From assembly GCA_016793165.1 (NCBI GenBank), contig JAEULA010000065.1, positions 124,001-188,000 of the forward strand: a stretch of 64,000 nucleotides of DNA, in the 5' to 3' direction. Positions 35,194 through 46,425 of the stretch are shown in pieces (the stretch's first letter is position 1; each line of letters begins with the position of its first letter). The DNA is from Alphaproteobacteria bacterium (GTDB taxonomy: Bacteria > Pseudomonadota > Alphaproteobacteria > CACIAM-22H2). The notes beneath the pieces are model-generated. The model had not been told where the DNA came from. It saw only the letters and a program-made list of their open reading frames with translations, and did not search any database. A program made the position numbers and the translations under genes.

Positions 35194-35706
35194 TCAGCGC
35201 TGCTCCTCGCGCCGGCACTCTGCGAAGAGGCTGCGCGCGGACGCCGCGCGTTCGCGCCCCTCGAGGCGCGGCGTGTGGATCGTCCAGATCGCCTTGTTGA
35301 TCCGCGCGAAATAGGTGACGAGATAGGTCGAGCCGTCTTCGGGATCGAAGCCCGTGAACCCCGTGTATTCGCTGGCGGCGTAGCGGCTCATCCGCGCCGA
35401 GCCGGGCTTGCCGCCGTCGCGGATCTGCGCACCGATCGTGAGCGTCGCGTCGGCGCCGTTCGCGGAGAAGACGAGCTCGAACCGGCCCGACGACGCCTCG
35501 TCGCCCGCGGTGATGCGGCGGTTGATGCCGGCGGGCGCCAGCGGGTTGTCGATGAAGCCGAGACGCTGCGCCCGTTGGATGTCGCAGGTCAGGCGCGTGC
35601 GGGCGCCGGACGAAGCCTGCGCCACCTCGTTGCCGCGCGCGGGCGACGGCGCCGCCAGCCCGATGAGAGGCAGGAGGGCGACGAGGATGGGGCGGCTGGC
35701 GGACAT
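35194..35706 (-). CDS. Hypothetical secreted protein
   Basis: Protein of 170 aa with a clear signal peptide (MSASRPILVALLPLIGLAAPS, probable cleavage after ARG or ANE-type residues near 24). The mature part is beta-rich: FELVFSANGADATLTIGAQI, then TYLVTYFARINKAIWTIHTP. One Cys pair (in LTCDIQ and FAECRR) could form a disulfide. No family is recognised. It lies 82 bases upstream of the alpha/beta hydrolase on the same strand and may or may not belong to that operon. Confidence 0.65.
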   Translation of the reverse strand: MSASRPILVALLPLIGLAAPSPARGNEVAQASSGARTRLTCDIQRAQRLGFIDNPLAPAGINRRITAGDEASSGRFELVFSANGADATLTIGAQIRDGGKPGSARMSRYAASEYTGFTGFDPEDGSTYLVTYFARINKAIWTIHTPRLEGRERAASARSLFAECRREEQR

Positions 35707-35792
35707 GGTCGTTCCTTCGTGCCTTGCGGGCGGCGGCCGGCGGATGCACCGGAAGTGTGCCGGCGATGTTGCACCATCCGGTTAATGACCGA

Positions 35793-36269
35793 TCAGCCGA
35801 TCGGCAGGTCGGTGCGGTACTTGACCGACCGCAGGGCGAAGCTCGACTTGATCGAGGCGATGCCGGGGATGCGGGTGAGCTTCTGCATCAGGAACTGCTC
35901 GTAGGCGGCAAGGCTGGGCACGACGACCCGCAGCAGGTAGTCGGCATCGCCGGTCATCAGGTAGCACTCCATGATCTCAGGCCAGGCGCCGACGGCGCGT
36001 TCGAAGACCTGCAGGCCCTTTTCCTGCTGCCGCTCGAGGCTCACCTGGGTGAACACGGTGACGTGCAGGCCGAGCGCGGCGGGCTCGACGAGCGCGGCAT
36101 ATCCCTTGATGACGCCGGCATCCTCCATGGCGCGCACGCGGCGCCAGCATGGCGAGGCGGACATGCCGACGCGCCCGGCGAGGTCCTGGTTAGTCAGGCG
36201 GCCGTCGCGCTGCAGCTCGCCGAGGATCCGGCGATCGATCTCGTCCAGGATTGGGGAAGACTCTTTCAA
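35793..36269 (-). CDS. Lrp/AsnC family transcriptional regulator
   Basis: Feast/famine regulator of 158 aa. A winged helix-turn-helix is at about residues 6-60 (LDEIDRRILGELQRDGRL, then SASPCWRRVRAME), followed by the RAM ligand-binding domain with VFTQVSLERQ, ECYLMTGDADYLLRVVV and IASIKSSFALRSVKY. The start is a TTG at 36269, supported by GAGGG seven bases upstream and by the family N-terminus; no ATG fits. It is divergent from an E1-type 2-oxoacid dehydrogenase gene, the likely target, with an amino acid or oxoacid as effector. Confidence 0.9.
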   Translation of the reverse strand: MKESSPILDEIDRRILGELQRDGRLTNQDLAGRVGMSASPCWRRVRAMEDAGVIKGYAALVEPAALGLHVTVFTQVSLERQQEKGLQVFERAVGAWPEIMECYLMTGDADYLLRVVVPSLAAYEQFLMQKLTRIPGIASIKSSFALRSVKYRTDLPIG

Positions 36270-36327
36270 GAAGCGGCCCTCGGGGGAATGAATTTGCCGA
36301 ACCTTAGGGGAGCGTCGGCCATCTTCG

Positions 36328-36337
36328 CAAAGCTTTG
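36328..36337. promoter_or_regulatory. Candidate operator in the Lrp/E1 divergent region
   Basis: Perfect 10-bp palindrome CAAAGCTTTG, 58 bases before the regulator start and 55 before the E1 start. It is AT-rich against the surrounding GC-rich DNA, as Lrp-type sites often are. Assignment rests on position and symmetry. Confidence 0.35.
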
Positions 36338-36392
36338 TCCCGCCGGAGTTCCTAGGCTCTCCGTCGCCGTCCGCCGCTCCGGAGTCCCGCCG

Positions 36393-38750
36393 ATGAGTCC
36401 CGAACCTGCGCTGCGTGTTGTCGCGTCGAGCCCGACTTCGACCAACTGCACGCCCGTCGACCCGAAGCTGCTTGCGACGCTGCGCGCGCTCGAGCGCAAG
36501 GTGCTCTGGCTCGCGGCGTGGACGATCCACAATGCCAACAACCTGCGGCCCAAGCGCGACGGCCTGAAGGTCGGCGGCCACCAGGCGTCGTCGGCATCGC
36601 TGGCGACGCTGATGACCGCGCTCTATTTCCACACGCTGCGGCCCGAGGACCGGGTGGCGGTGAAGCCGCACGCCTCGCCGGTGTTCCATGCCATCCAGTA
36701 TCTGCTCGGCCGCCAGACGCGCGAAAAGCTCGAGCGGTTCCGCGGCCTCGGCGGCGCCCAGTCCTATCCCTCGCGCACCAAGGACATCGACGACGTCGAC
36801 CTGTCGACCGGGTCGGTCGGACTCGGCGTCGCGGCGACGCTGTTCGCCTCGATGGTGCAGGACTACGTCCAGCTCAAGGGGATGGTCGGCACGGACGTGA
36901 AGCCCGGCCGCATGGTGGCGCTCGTCGGCGACGCGGAGTTCGACGAGGGCAACATATTCGAGGCGATGCTCGAGGGCTGGAAGCACGACGTCCGGAATCT
37001 CTGGTGGATCATCGACTACAACCGCCAGAGCCTCGACAGCGTCGTCTCCGACCGCCTGTTCCAGAGGATCATCGGCGTGTTCAGCTCGCTGGGCTGGCGC
37101 GTCATCACGCTCAAGTACGGCAAGCTGCTGCAGGCCGCCTTCGCCGGCCCCGACGGCCGGAAGCTGGAGGAGTGGATCGACGAGTGCCCGAACTCGCTCT
37201 ACTCCGCGCTCACCTACAAGCGCACATGGCGCGCGCACCTCGAGAAGGATCTCGGCCATCTGCCGGGGATCCGCGCGCTGCTGGCCGGGCATGACGATGC
37301 GGCGCTGCATCGCCTGATGACGAACCTCGCCGGCCACGACATGGAGGCCGTGCTCGAGGCGTTCCGCGACGGCGAGACCAGCGACCTGCCGACGTGCTTC
37401 ATCGCCTACACGATCAAGGGCAACGGACTCGCCTTCGCCGGCCACAAGGACAACCACGCGGGCCTGATGAACGACGAGCAGATGGCGCAGCTGCGCGACG
37501 CCCACTCGATCGCGCCCGGCGAGGAATGGGAGCCCTTCGCCGGTCTCGAGATCCCGGCCGCGGAACTGTCCGATTTCCTCGCGCGCACGCCCTTCTCGGC
37601 GGTCTTCCCGCGCCGCCATCACACGCAGCGCGTGCCGGTGCCGGCGACCCTGGAGACGCCGCGCGCGGCGACGATGTCGACGCAGGAGGGGTTCGGGCGG
37701 ATCCTGTACGAGATCGCCGGGAGCGAGACGCCGCTGTCGCGCCACGTCGTCACGACGTCGCCCGACGTCACCGTTTCGACCAATCTCGGCGGCTGGGTCA
37801 ATCGCCGCGGCCTGTTCGACCGCCGCGACCAGCGCGACATCTTCAAGGAGGAGAAGATCGTCTCGGCGCAGCTCTGGCAGATGGGCCATGGCGGCCAGCA
37901 CATCGAGCTCGGCATCGCCGAGCACAACCTGTTCCTGATGCTCGGCGCGCTCGGCCTGTCGAGCGATCTGTTCGGCGCGCGGCTGCTGCCGGTCGGGACC
38001 GTGTACGACCCCTTCATCGCGCGCGGGCTCGATGCGCTCAACTACGGCTGCTACCAGGACTCGCGCTTCATGATCGTGGCGACGCCGTCGGGCCTCAGCC
38101 TGGCGCCCGAGGGGGGCGCGCATCAGTCGGTCGCGCAGCCGCTGATCGGGATGGGGCAGCCGGGGCTCGTCTACTTCGAGCCCGCGCATGTCGACGAGCT
38201 CGCGGAAATCATGCGCTGGAGCTTCGAGCACATGCAGGCCGATGCGGGAAGCTCGGTCTATCTCCGGCTGTCGACGCGTCCGATCGCGCAGCCCGAGCGC
38301 GTGCTCGGCGCGGGGCACAAGGCCGACATCGTCGCCGGCGGCTATTGGATCGCGCCGCCGACGGCCGACACCGATCTCGTCCTGGTCGCGATGGGCGCCC
38401 TGGTACCGGAAGCCGAGGCCGCGCTCGCGACCCTGCGCGAGGACGTGCCGGGTGCCGGCCTCCTCGTCGTCACCTCGCCGGACCGGCTGCACGCCGACTG
38501 GCGCGACCGCGGTGCGCAATCTCACATTGCGAATCTGCTCGGACGGATCGGCGCACCGGTCCGGCTGGTGACCGTCCTCGACGGCCACCCGGCGACCCTG
38601 TCGTGGCTGGGCAGCGTGCGCGGCGACCTCGTCGAGGCGCTGGGCGTAGAGCGCTTCGGCCAATCGGGCGATCTGGTCGATCTCTACCGGCTCTACGGGC
38701 TCGACAGCGAGGCGATCGTGGGCGCCGCGGCACGGGTGCTGCTGCGCTGA
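36393..38750 (+). CDS. Homodimeric pyruvate/2-oxobutyrate dehydrogenase E1-like transketolase
   Basis: Thiamine diphosphate enzyme of the AceE type, 785 aa, with pyrimidine-binding and transketolase domains in one chain. The TPP motif GDAEFDEGN starts at residue 179 and continues to the Asn in WWIIDYNRQS; the second half has the ELGIAEHNLFLMLGALG region with the catalytic Glu. It is shorter than enterobacterial AceE (about 890 aa). There is no E2 or E3 gene beside it. The pairing with a divergent Lrp/AsnC regulator matches the mdeR-mdeB arrangement of methionine catabolism in Pseudomonas, so a 2-oxobutyrate dehydrogenase role is the best inference. A housekeeping pyruvate dehydrogenase E1 is the alternative. 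The start has GGAG upstream. Confidence 0.85.
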   Translation: MSPEPALRVVASSPTSTNCTPVDPKLLATLRALERKVLWLAAWTIHNANNLRPKRDGLKVGGHQASSASLATLMTALYFHTLRPEDRVAVKPHASPVFHAIQYLLGRQTREKLERFRGLGGAQSYPSRTKDIDDVDLSTGSVGLGVAATLFASMVQDYVQLKGMVGTDVKPGRMVALVGDAEFDEGNIFEAMLEGWKHDVRNLWWIIDYNRQSLDSVVSDRLFQRIIGVFSSLGWRVITLKYGKLLQAAFAGPDGRKLEEWIDECPNSLYSALTYKRTWRAHLEKDLGHLPGIRALLAGHDDAALHRLMTNLAGHDMEAVLEAFRDGETSDLPTCFIAYTIKGNGLAFAGHKDNHAGLMNDEQMAQLRDAHSIAPGEEWEPFAGLEIPAAELSDFLARTPFSAVFPRRHHTQRVPVPATLETPRAATMSTQEGFGRILYEIAGSETPLSRHVVTTSPDVTVSTNLGGWVNRRGLFDRRDQRDIFKEEKIVSAQLWQMGHGGQHIELGIAEHNLFLMLGALGLSSDLFGARLLPVGTVYDPFIARGLDALNYGCYQDSRFMIVATPSGLSLAPEGGAHQSVAQPLIGMGQPGLVYFEPAHVDELAEIMRWSFEHMQADAGSSVYLRLSTRPIAQPERVLGAGHKADIVAGGYWIAPPTADTDLVLVAMGALVPEAEAALATLREDVPGAGLLVVTSPDRLHADWRDRGAQSHIANLLGRIGAPVRLVTVLDGHPATLSWLGSVRGDLVEALGVERFGQSGDLVDLYRLYGLDSEAIVGAAARVLLR

Positions 38751-38783
38751 GCGCGGCGGGCGCTGCCGGCCCCGGGGCAGCGG

Positions 38784-38812
38784 TTGACGGGGGGAGGGCG
38801 GGGCTGTAGCAA
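38784..38812 (+). promoter_or_regulatory. Putative promoter of tRNA-Leu
   Basis: TTGACG (38784-38789), 17-base spacer, TAGCAA (38807-38812). The expected start is about ten bases before the tRNA at 38830. Confidence 0.5.
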
Positions 38813-38829
38813 GGCGCCCGCCCAAGCGG

Positions 38830-38915
38830 GCGGGCGTGGCGGAACTGGTAGACGCGCTGGATTTAGGTTCCAGTGACCAAAAGTCGTGTGGGTTCAAGTC
38901 CCTCCGCCCGCACCA
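38830..38915 (+). tRNA. tRNA-Leu (TAG anticodon)
   Basis: 86-base class II tRNA with a long variable arm, anticodon TAG in the ATTTAGGT loop and acceptor stem GCGGGCG paired with CGCCCGC. The discriminator is A, as leucine tRNAs need, and the CCA is encoded at 38913-38915. Confidence 0.97.
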
Positions 38916-38989
38916 GAGCCGGCGCCGGGACGAACTCGGCGCGACGCTCCGGACGCATGTCCAGCTTGGGGAGAGGTTTGTCATGGGTT

Positions 38990-39057
38990 GATGCCCGGCT
39001 CGGGCTGATGCCCGCCCGGGGCCGATGTGCAACTCGGCCCGATGCCTGAGTGAGGAT
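38990..39057. repeat. Degenerate 17-bp tandem repeat in the tig leader
   Basis: Four successive units each begin with GATG at exactly 17-base steps (38990, 39007, 39024, 39041). Units one and two share GATGCCCG. The unit sequence can fold back (GCCCG and CGGGC arms in unit one). It lies between tRNA-Leu and the tig start, probably within the mRNA leader. Confidence 0.6.
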
Positions 39058-39067
39058 CGTTTCCGTT

Positions 39068-40408
39068 ATGCAAGTCACCGAGCTTTCGACTGCCGGCCTG
39101 AAGCGCGAGTTCAAGGTCGTCGTTCCCGCCGCGACGATCGCCCAAGGCATCGCCGCCCGCCTTGCCGAAGTCGGACGCGAAGCGACCTTGCCGGGCTTCC
39201 GTCCCGGCAAGGTGCCGCTGCCGGTGCTGCAGAAGCGCTTCGGGCCCGCGATCATGGGCGAGGTGCTGGAGCGCACCGTGTCGAGCTCGTCGCAGCAGGC
39301 GCTCGAGGATCGCGGCCTGAAGCCGGCGATGCAGCCGCGCGTCGAAGTCACCGCCTTCGCCGAGGGCGCCGATCTCGAATTCAATCTCGCGATCGAGGTC
39401 CTGCCGGAGATCACGCCGGTCGACCTCAAGACGCTCGAGCTCAAGCGCGTGAAGGTGCAGGTAGGCGACGCCGACATCGACGCGGCGCTCACCCGCCTCG
39501 GCGCGCAGCGCGGCAAGTCGAAGGCCGCCCCCGTCGACCGCCCGGCGGCCAAGGGCGACATCCTGGTGATCGACTTCACCGGCCGCGTCGACGGCAAGGA
39601 GTTCTCGGGCGGCGCGGCGACCGACCATCGCCTCGAACTCGGCTCGAACCAGTTCGTCGCCGGCTTCGAGGACCAGCTGGTCGGCGCCGCAGCGGGCGAC
39701 GAGCGGGTCGTGAAGATCGAGTTCCCGGCGAACTATCCGAACGACGAGCTCAAGGGCAAGCCGGCGGAGTTCACCGTCAAGGTGAAGCAGGTCCTGGCCG
39801 CGGCCGACGTGCCGGTGGACGAGGCGCTCGCCAAGGAGCTCGGCTTCGAGGACCTGGAGACGCTGCGCAAGGCGGTCGGGGACCAGGTGGGCCGCGAGTA
39901 CAACGAGCTCGCGCGGCTGCGGACCAAGCGCGAGCTGCTCGACAAGCTTGCCGAGGCGCACAGCTTCGAGGTTCCGGCGGGCATGGTCGACCTGGAGCTG
40001 CAGGCGATCTCGGCCAATCTCGAGCGCGAGCGCTCGATGGGGCTCGAGGACGAGTCCACCCGCGGCAAGGACGCCGAGGCGATCAAGGCGGAGTTCCGCC
40101 CCATCGCCGAGCGACGCGTCCGGCTCGGCCTGCTCCTGTCGGAGATCGGCCGCGTCAACAACATCCAGGTCACCCAGGACGAGACGAACCGCGCCCTGGT
40201 CGAGCATGCACGACGCTTCCCCGGCCAGGAGCGCAAGGTCGTCGAGCAGTTCCGCGCCAATCCGGAACTGCTGGCCCAGATCCGCGGACCCCTGTTCGAG
40301 GAGAAGGTCATCGACTTCATCATGGAGCTGGCGAAGACGTCGGAAACCATGATGACGATCGACGAGCTCACCAAGGCCCAGGCCGAGGACGACAAGCGTG
40401 CGGGTTGA
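39068..40408 (+). CDS. tig: Trigger factor
   Basis: Ribosome-bound chaperone and peptidyl-prolyl isomerase, 446 aa. The ribosome-docking loop GFRPGKVP (family GFRxGK) is near residue 45, the FKBP domain begins near 155 with GDILVIDFTGRVDGKEF, and the helical C-terminal arms follow. Start MQVTEL at 39068; an earlier in-frame ATG adds six unlikely residues. Upstream lie tRNA-Leu and a short periodic repeat; clpP follows 62 bases downstream. The tig-clpP-clpX-lon order is conserved widely in proteobacteria, linking nascent-chain folding with proteolysis. Confidence 0.96.
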   Translation: MQVTELSTAGLKREFKVVVPAATIAQGIAARLAEVGREATLPGFRPGKVPLPVLQKRFGPAIMGEVLERTVSSSSQQALEDRGLKPAMQPRVEVTAFAEGADLEFNLAIEVLPEITPVDLKTLELKRVKVQVGDADIDAALTRLGAQRGKSKAAPVDRPAAKGDILVIDFTGRVDGKEFSGGAATDHRLELGSNQFVAGFEDQLVGAAAGDERVVKIEFPANYPNDELKGKPAEFTVKVKQVLAAADVPVDEALAKELGFEDLETLRKAVGDQVGREYNELARLRTKRELLDKLAEAHSFEVPAGMVDLELQAISANLERERSMGLEDESTRGKDAEAIKAEFRPIAERRVRLGLLLSEIGRVNNIQVTQDETNRALVEHARRFPGQERKVVEQFRANPELLAQIRGPLFEEKVIDFIMELAKTSETMMTIDELTKAQAEDDKRAG

Positions 40409-40470
40409 CGTTCCGTCAACCCGCACGACCAAAACCTCAGGGCCACTCCACCCAAAGAAGAGGAATCGCG

Positions 40471-41109
40471 ATGTCCGAGCGCACGGCAGAACAGATGAAC
40501 ATGCTCGTCCCGATGGTGATCGAGCAGACGGCCCGCGGCGAGCGCGCCTTCGACATCTATTCGCGCCTGCTCAAGGAACGCATCATCTTCATGACCGGGC
40601 CCGTCAACGACGCGGTCTCGAGCCTGATCTGCGCCCAGCTGCTCTTCCTGGAGTCCGAGAACCCGAAGAAGGACATCTCCTTCTACATCAACTCGCCCGG
40701 CGGCGTTGTCACCTCCGGCCTCGCGATCTACGACACCATGCAGTACATCCGGCCCGACGTCGCCACGGTCTGCATCGGCCAGGCGGCGTCGATGGGATCG
40801 CTGCTGCTGGCCGCCGGTGCGAAGGGCAAGCGCTTCTCGCTGCCGAACGCCCGGATCATGGTGCACCAGCCGTCGGGCGGGGCGCAGGGGCAGGCGACCG
40901 ACATCGAGATCCAGGCGCGCGAGATCCTGAGCCTGCGCAAGCGGCTGAACGAGATCTACGTCCGTCACACCGGACAGCCGATCGAGGCGATCGAGCACGC
41001 GCTCGAGCGCGACAAGTTCCTGAGCCCCGACGAGGCCAAGACGTTCGGGCTGATCGACGAGGTCGTCTTCAACCGTCCGACGCGACCCGAGGATGCGAAG
41101 GCCGCGTGA
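40471..41109 (+). CDS. clpP: ATP-dependent Clp protease proteolytic subunit
   Basis: Serine peptidase that forms the double-heptamer chamber of ClpXP/ClpAP, 212 aa. The catalytic triad is Ser108 (QAASMGS), His132 (MVHQPSG) and Asp181 (ERDKFLS). The N-terminus MNMLVPMVIEQTARGERAFDIYSRLLK contains the usual axial-loop region; the first few residues are a short propeptide-like stretch. AAGAAGAGG precedes the ATG. It sits between tig and clpX and probably shares transcription with clpX, although a hairpin lies between them. Confidence 0.97.
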   Translation: MSERTAEQMNMLVPMVIEQTARGERAFDIYSRLLKERIIFMTGPVNDAVSSLICAQLLFLESENPKKDISFYINSPGGVVTSGLAIYDTMQYIRPDVATVCIGQAASMGSLLLAAGAKGKRFSLPNARIMVHQPSGGAQGQATDIEIQAREILSLRKRLNEIYVRHTGQPIEAIEHALERDKFLSPDEAKTFGLIDEVVFNRPTRPEDAKAA

Positions 41110-41119
41110 GCGGCCGTCT

Positions 41120-41140
41120 GGCCGCGCCGCCGGCGCGGCC
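41120..41140 (+). terminator. Hairpin between clpP and clpX
   Basis: Perfect 9-bp inverted repeat (41120-41128 and 41132-41140) around a three-base loop, 11 bases after the clpP stop. The following bases contain only scattered T, so it may attenuate or protect the message end rather than terminate fully. Confidence 0.5.
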
Positions 41141-41291
41141 TAGTTCGATCGTTAGGCTAACTCCGTTCGTGTCACGTTCACGCGGCCGCTTATCCGTTGT
41201 GCGCGCGCGACGGCAGGGTCTACAGTTGCTTTGATTCGAACGCCGCCCGCTCGAGCGGGCTTGGCGTCGCGAGAACACAGGCGGAACTCAG

Positions 41292-42563
<1,272 letters not shown>

Positions 42564-42611
42564 GCGGGACCGAGCGCCGCCAACGCGGGGCAGGGCCGAG
42601 GGAATTGCGGC

Positions 42612-42639
42612 CTTGAACGCGACCGGTCCGGGGCCATGT
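42612..42639 (+). promoter_or_regulatory. Sigma-32 (heat-shock) promoter of lon
   Basis: CTTGAAC (42612-42618), 14 bases, then GCCATGT (42633-42639). This matches the RpoH consensus CTTGAAA-N13/14-CCCATNT at all but one base in each half. The expected start is near 42646, giving a leader of about 100 bases before lon, which is a classic heat-shock gene. Confidence 0.65.
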
Positions 42640-42747
42640 TGTCGGCTCCGGCGCCTATTGGTCGGGCCCCTAGCCGGCCGACCGTGCGCGGTCGCCCGTC
42701 GCGGGGGCCGCCTGGACTAGATCGAATTGAAAGAACGGGTTCCAAAC

Positions 42748-45153
<2,406 letters not shown>

Positions 45154-45174
45154 GAGCACCGCAGTTCGCTTGCG

Positions 45175-45203
45175 ACGGCCCCGCCTTGCGCGGGGCCGTT
45201 TTG
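45175..45203 (+). terminator. lon transcription terminator
   Basis: Perfect 10-bp stem (45175-45184 and 45190-45199) with a five-base loop, followed at once by TTTT. It lies 22 bases after the lon stop and is the best intrinsic terminator in the window. Confidence 0.9.
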
Positions 45204-45228
45204 CGTTGCGCGGTCGGCGTGGCATAAC
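45201..45228 (+). promoter_or_regulatory. Putative promoter of tRNA-Val
   Basis: TTGCGT (45201-45206), 16-base spacer, CATAAC (45223-45228), about 18 bases before the tRNA. Both hexamers match four of six consensus bases. Confidence 0.35.
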
Positions 45229-45244
45229 CCGCGCGGCAGGCGGC

Positions 45245-45322
<78 letters not shown>

Positions 45323-45344
45323 CGCCGCGACAGAAGGAGGGGTG

Positions 45345-45980
45345 ATGAGTTCGGATGTCTTCCAGGCCCGCAGCTACGGAGCCCGCGAGATCGGCTTCGG
45401 TCGCAAGCCCGGCATCGTCGTCGTCGATTATCAGCTCGCATTCACGGACAAGCGGTTCCCGCTGGGCGGCGCCCCGCTGATCGAGCGCGGCGTGCAGAAC
45501 ACGGCGCGGCTGCTCGAGGCCGCCCGCCGCGCCAACGTGCCCGTCGCGAGCTGCTACACCGCCTATCTCAACGAGCGCACGATGCCGCACTGGAAGGTCG
45601 GGGCGGTGCGCGAGCAGTTCCTTTTCGACCACCCGGGCTCCGCGATGGAGCCGCGCATCCACGACGCGAAGTACGACATGGTCGTGTGCAAGCCGGGGCC
45701 CTCGATCTTCTTCCAGACGCCGGTCGTGCCCTACCTGGTCAAGGAGGGCGTCGACACCGTGATCGTGACGGGCTGCGTCACCTCCGGCTGCATCCGCGCC
45801 TCGACCATCGACGCGTTCCAGTGGGGCTTCCGACCGATCGTGCCGGAGGATTGCGTCGGCGACCATGAGGAGGGACCGCATCGCGACAATCTGCGCGACA
45901 TCAGCAGGCGCTACGCGGACATATCGACGGCCGACCAGTGCATCGCCTGGATCGACGACTGGCGCAAGCGCAACGCCTGA
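45345..45980 (+). CDS. Isochorismatase-family cysteine hydrolase
   Basis: Cysteine hydrolase of 211 aa in the isochorismatase/nicotinamidase/N-carbamoylsarcosine amidohydrolase superfamily. The catalytic Asp is in VVVDYQLAFTD near residue 30, Lys in VVCKPGPS near 115, and the nucleophile Cys in VTGCVTSGCIRAS near 147, with the preceding cis-peptide. The sequence most resembles the N-carbamoylsarcosine amidohydrolase side (ARVTSGC-type loop), but the substrate is not certain. The ATG at 45345 has AAGGAGG four bases upstream; an adjacent GTG at 45342 is possible. It is convergent with a membrane protein gene. Confidence 0.88.
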   Translation: MSSDVFQARSYGAREIGFGRKPGIVVVDYQLAFTDKRFPLGGAPLIERGVQNTARLLEAARRANVPVASCYTAYLNERTMPHWKVGAVREQFLFDHPGSAMEPRIHDAKYDMVVCKPGPSIFFQTPVVPYLVKEGVDTVIVTGCVTSGCIRASTIDAFQWGFRPIVPEDCVGDHEEGPHRDNLRDISRRYADISTADQCIAWIDDWRKRNA

Positions 45981-45984
45981 CGCC

Positions 45985-46359
45985 TCAGCGCCAGCCGAGC
46001 CAGCCCAGGATCGTCCCGCCCACGAGCCGGCCGGGCGCGAGGGCGCCGATGCCGGCCCCGATCAGCCCGATGAAGGTGCCGATCATGCCGGCGCGATGCG
46101 CGCGCACCCGCCCGCGCCGGATCGCGAGGAGCGCGCGGGGCAGGGCGACGGCCGTGACCAGCGTGAAGCCGTGGATCCATGACAGCTTGAGGAAGGAAGG
46201 GATCCAGAGCGAGGAAAGGGCGACCAGCGCCATCGCCGTGACCCAGGTCCAGCCGAGAGTCCGGTGGCTGCGCGTCCCCTTGGGGCGCACCAGCATGACG
46301 CCGCCGAGGACGAGGGCGATCAGGGCGAAGACGAGATGGATCGCGACGGCCGTGGGCAT
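45985..46359 (-). CDS. DUF2306 membrane protein
   Basis: Integral membrane protein of 124 aa with four hydrophobic helices: AIHLVFALIALVLGGVML near the N-terminus, WTWVTAMALVALSSLWI, FTLVTAVALPRALLAI and MIGTFIGLIGAGIGAL. The HRTLGWTW segment after helix one and SWIHGFT are typical of the DUF2306 family, in which conserved His residues have been taken to suggest haem or redox links, though function is unknown. Start at 46359 begins directly with a membrane segment; a longer in-frame extension overlaps the divergent mtnA start and is rejected. Confidence 0.8.
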   Translation of the reverse strand: MPTAVAIHLVFALIALVLGGVMLVRPKGTRSHRTLGWTWVTAMALVALSSLWIPSFLKLSWIHGFTLVTAVALPRALLAIRRGRVRAHRAGMIGTFIGLIGAGIGALAPGRLVGGTILGWLGWR

Positions 46360-46425
46360 CGCGGCCACGCTATCGGAGTTCGCCCGCGCGGGGTATCGCG
46401 CGCGGCGACGAGGGAGGTTCCGAGG

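Noticed and set aside
35793..39032. 1079-codon minus-strand frame covering the E1 gene and the regulator
   Set aside because: Only its last 158 codons (from 36269) are a real gene, the Lrp/AsnC regulator. The rest is antisense to the E1 gene and to tRNA-Leu.
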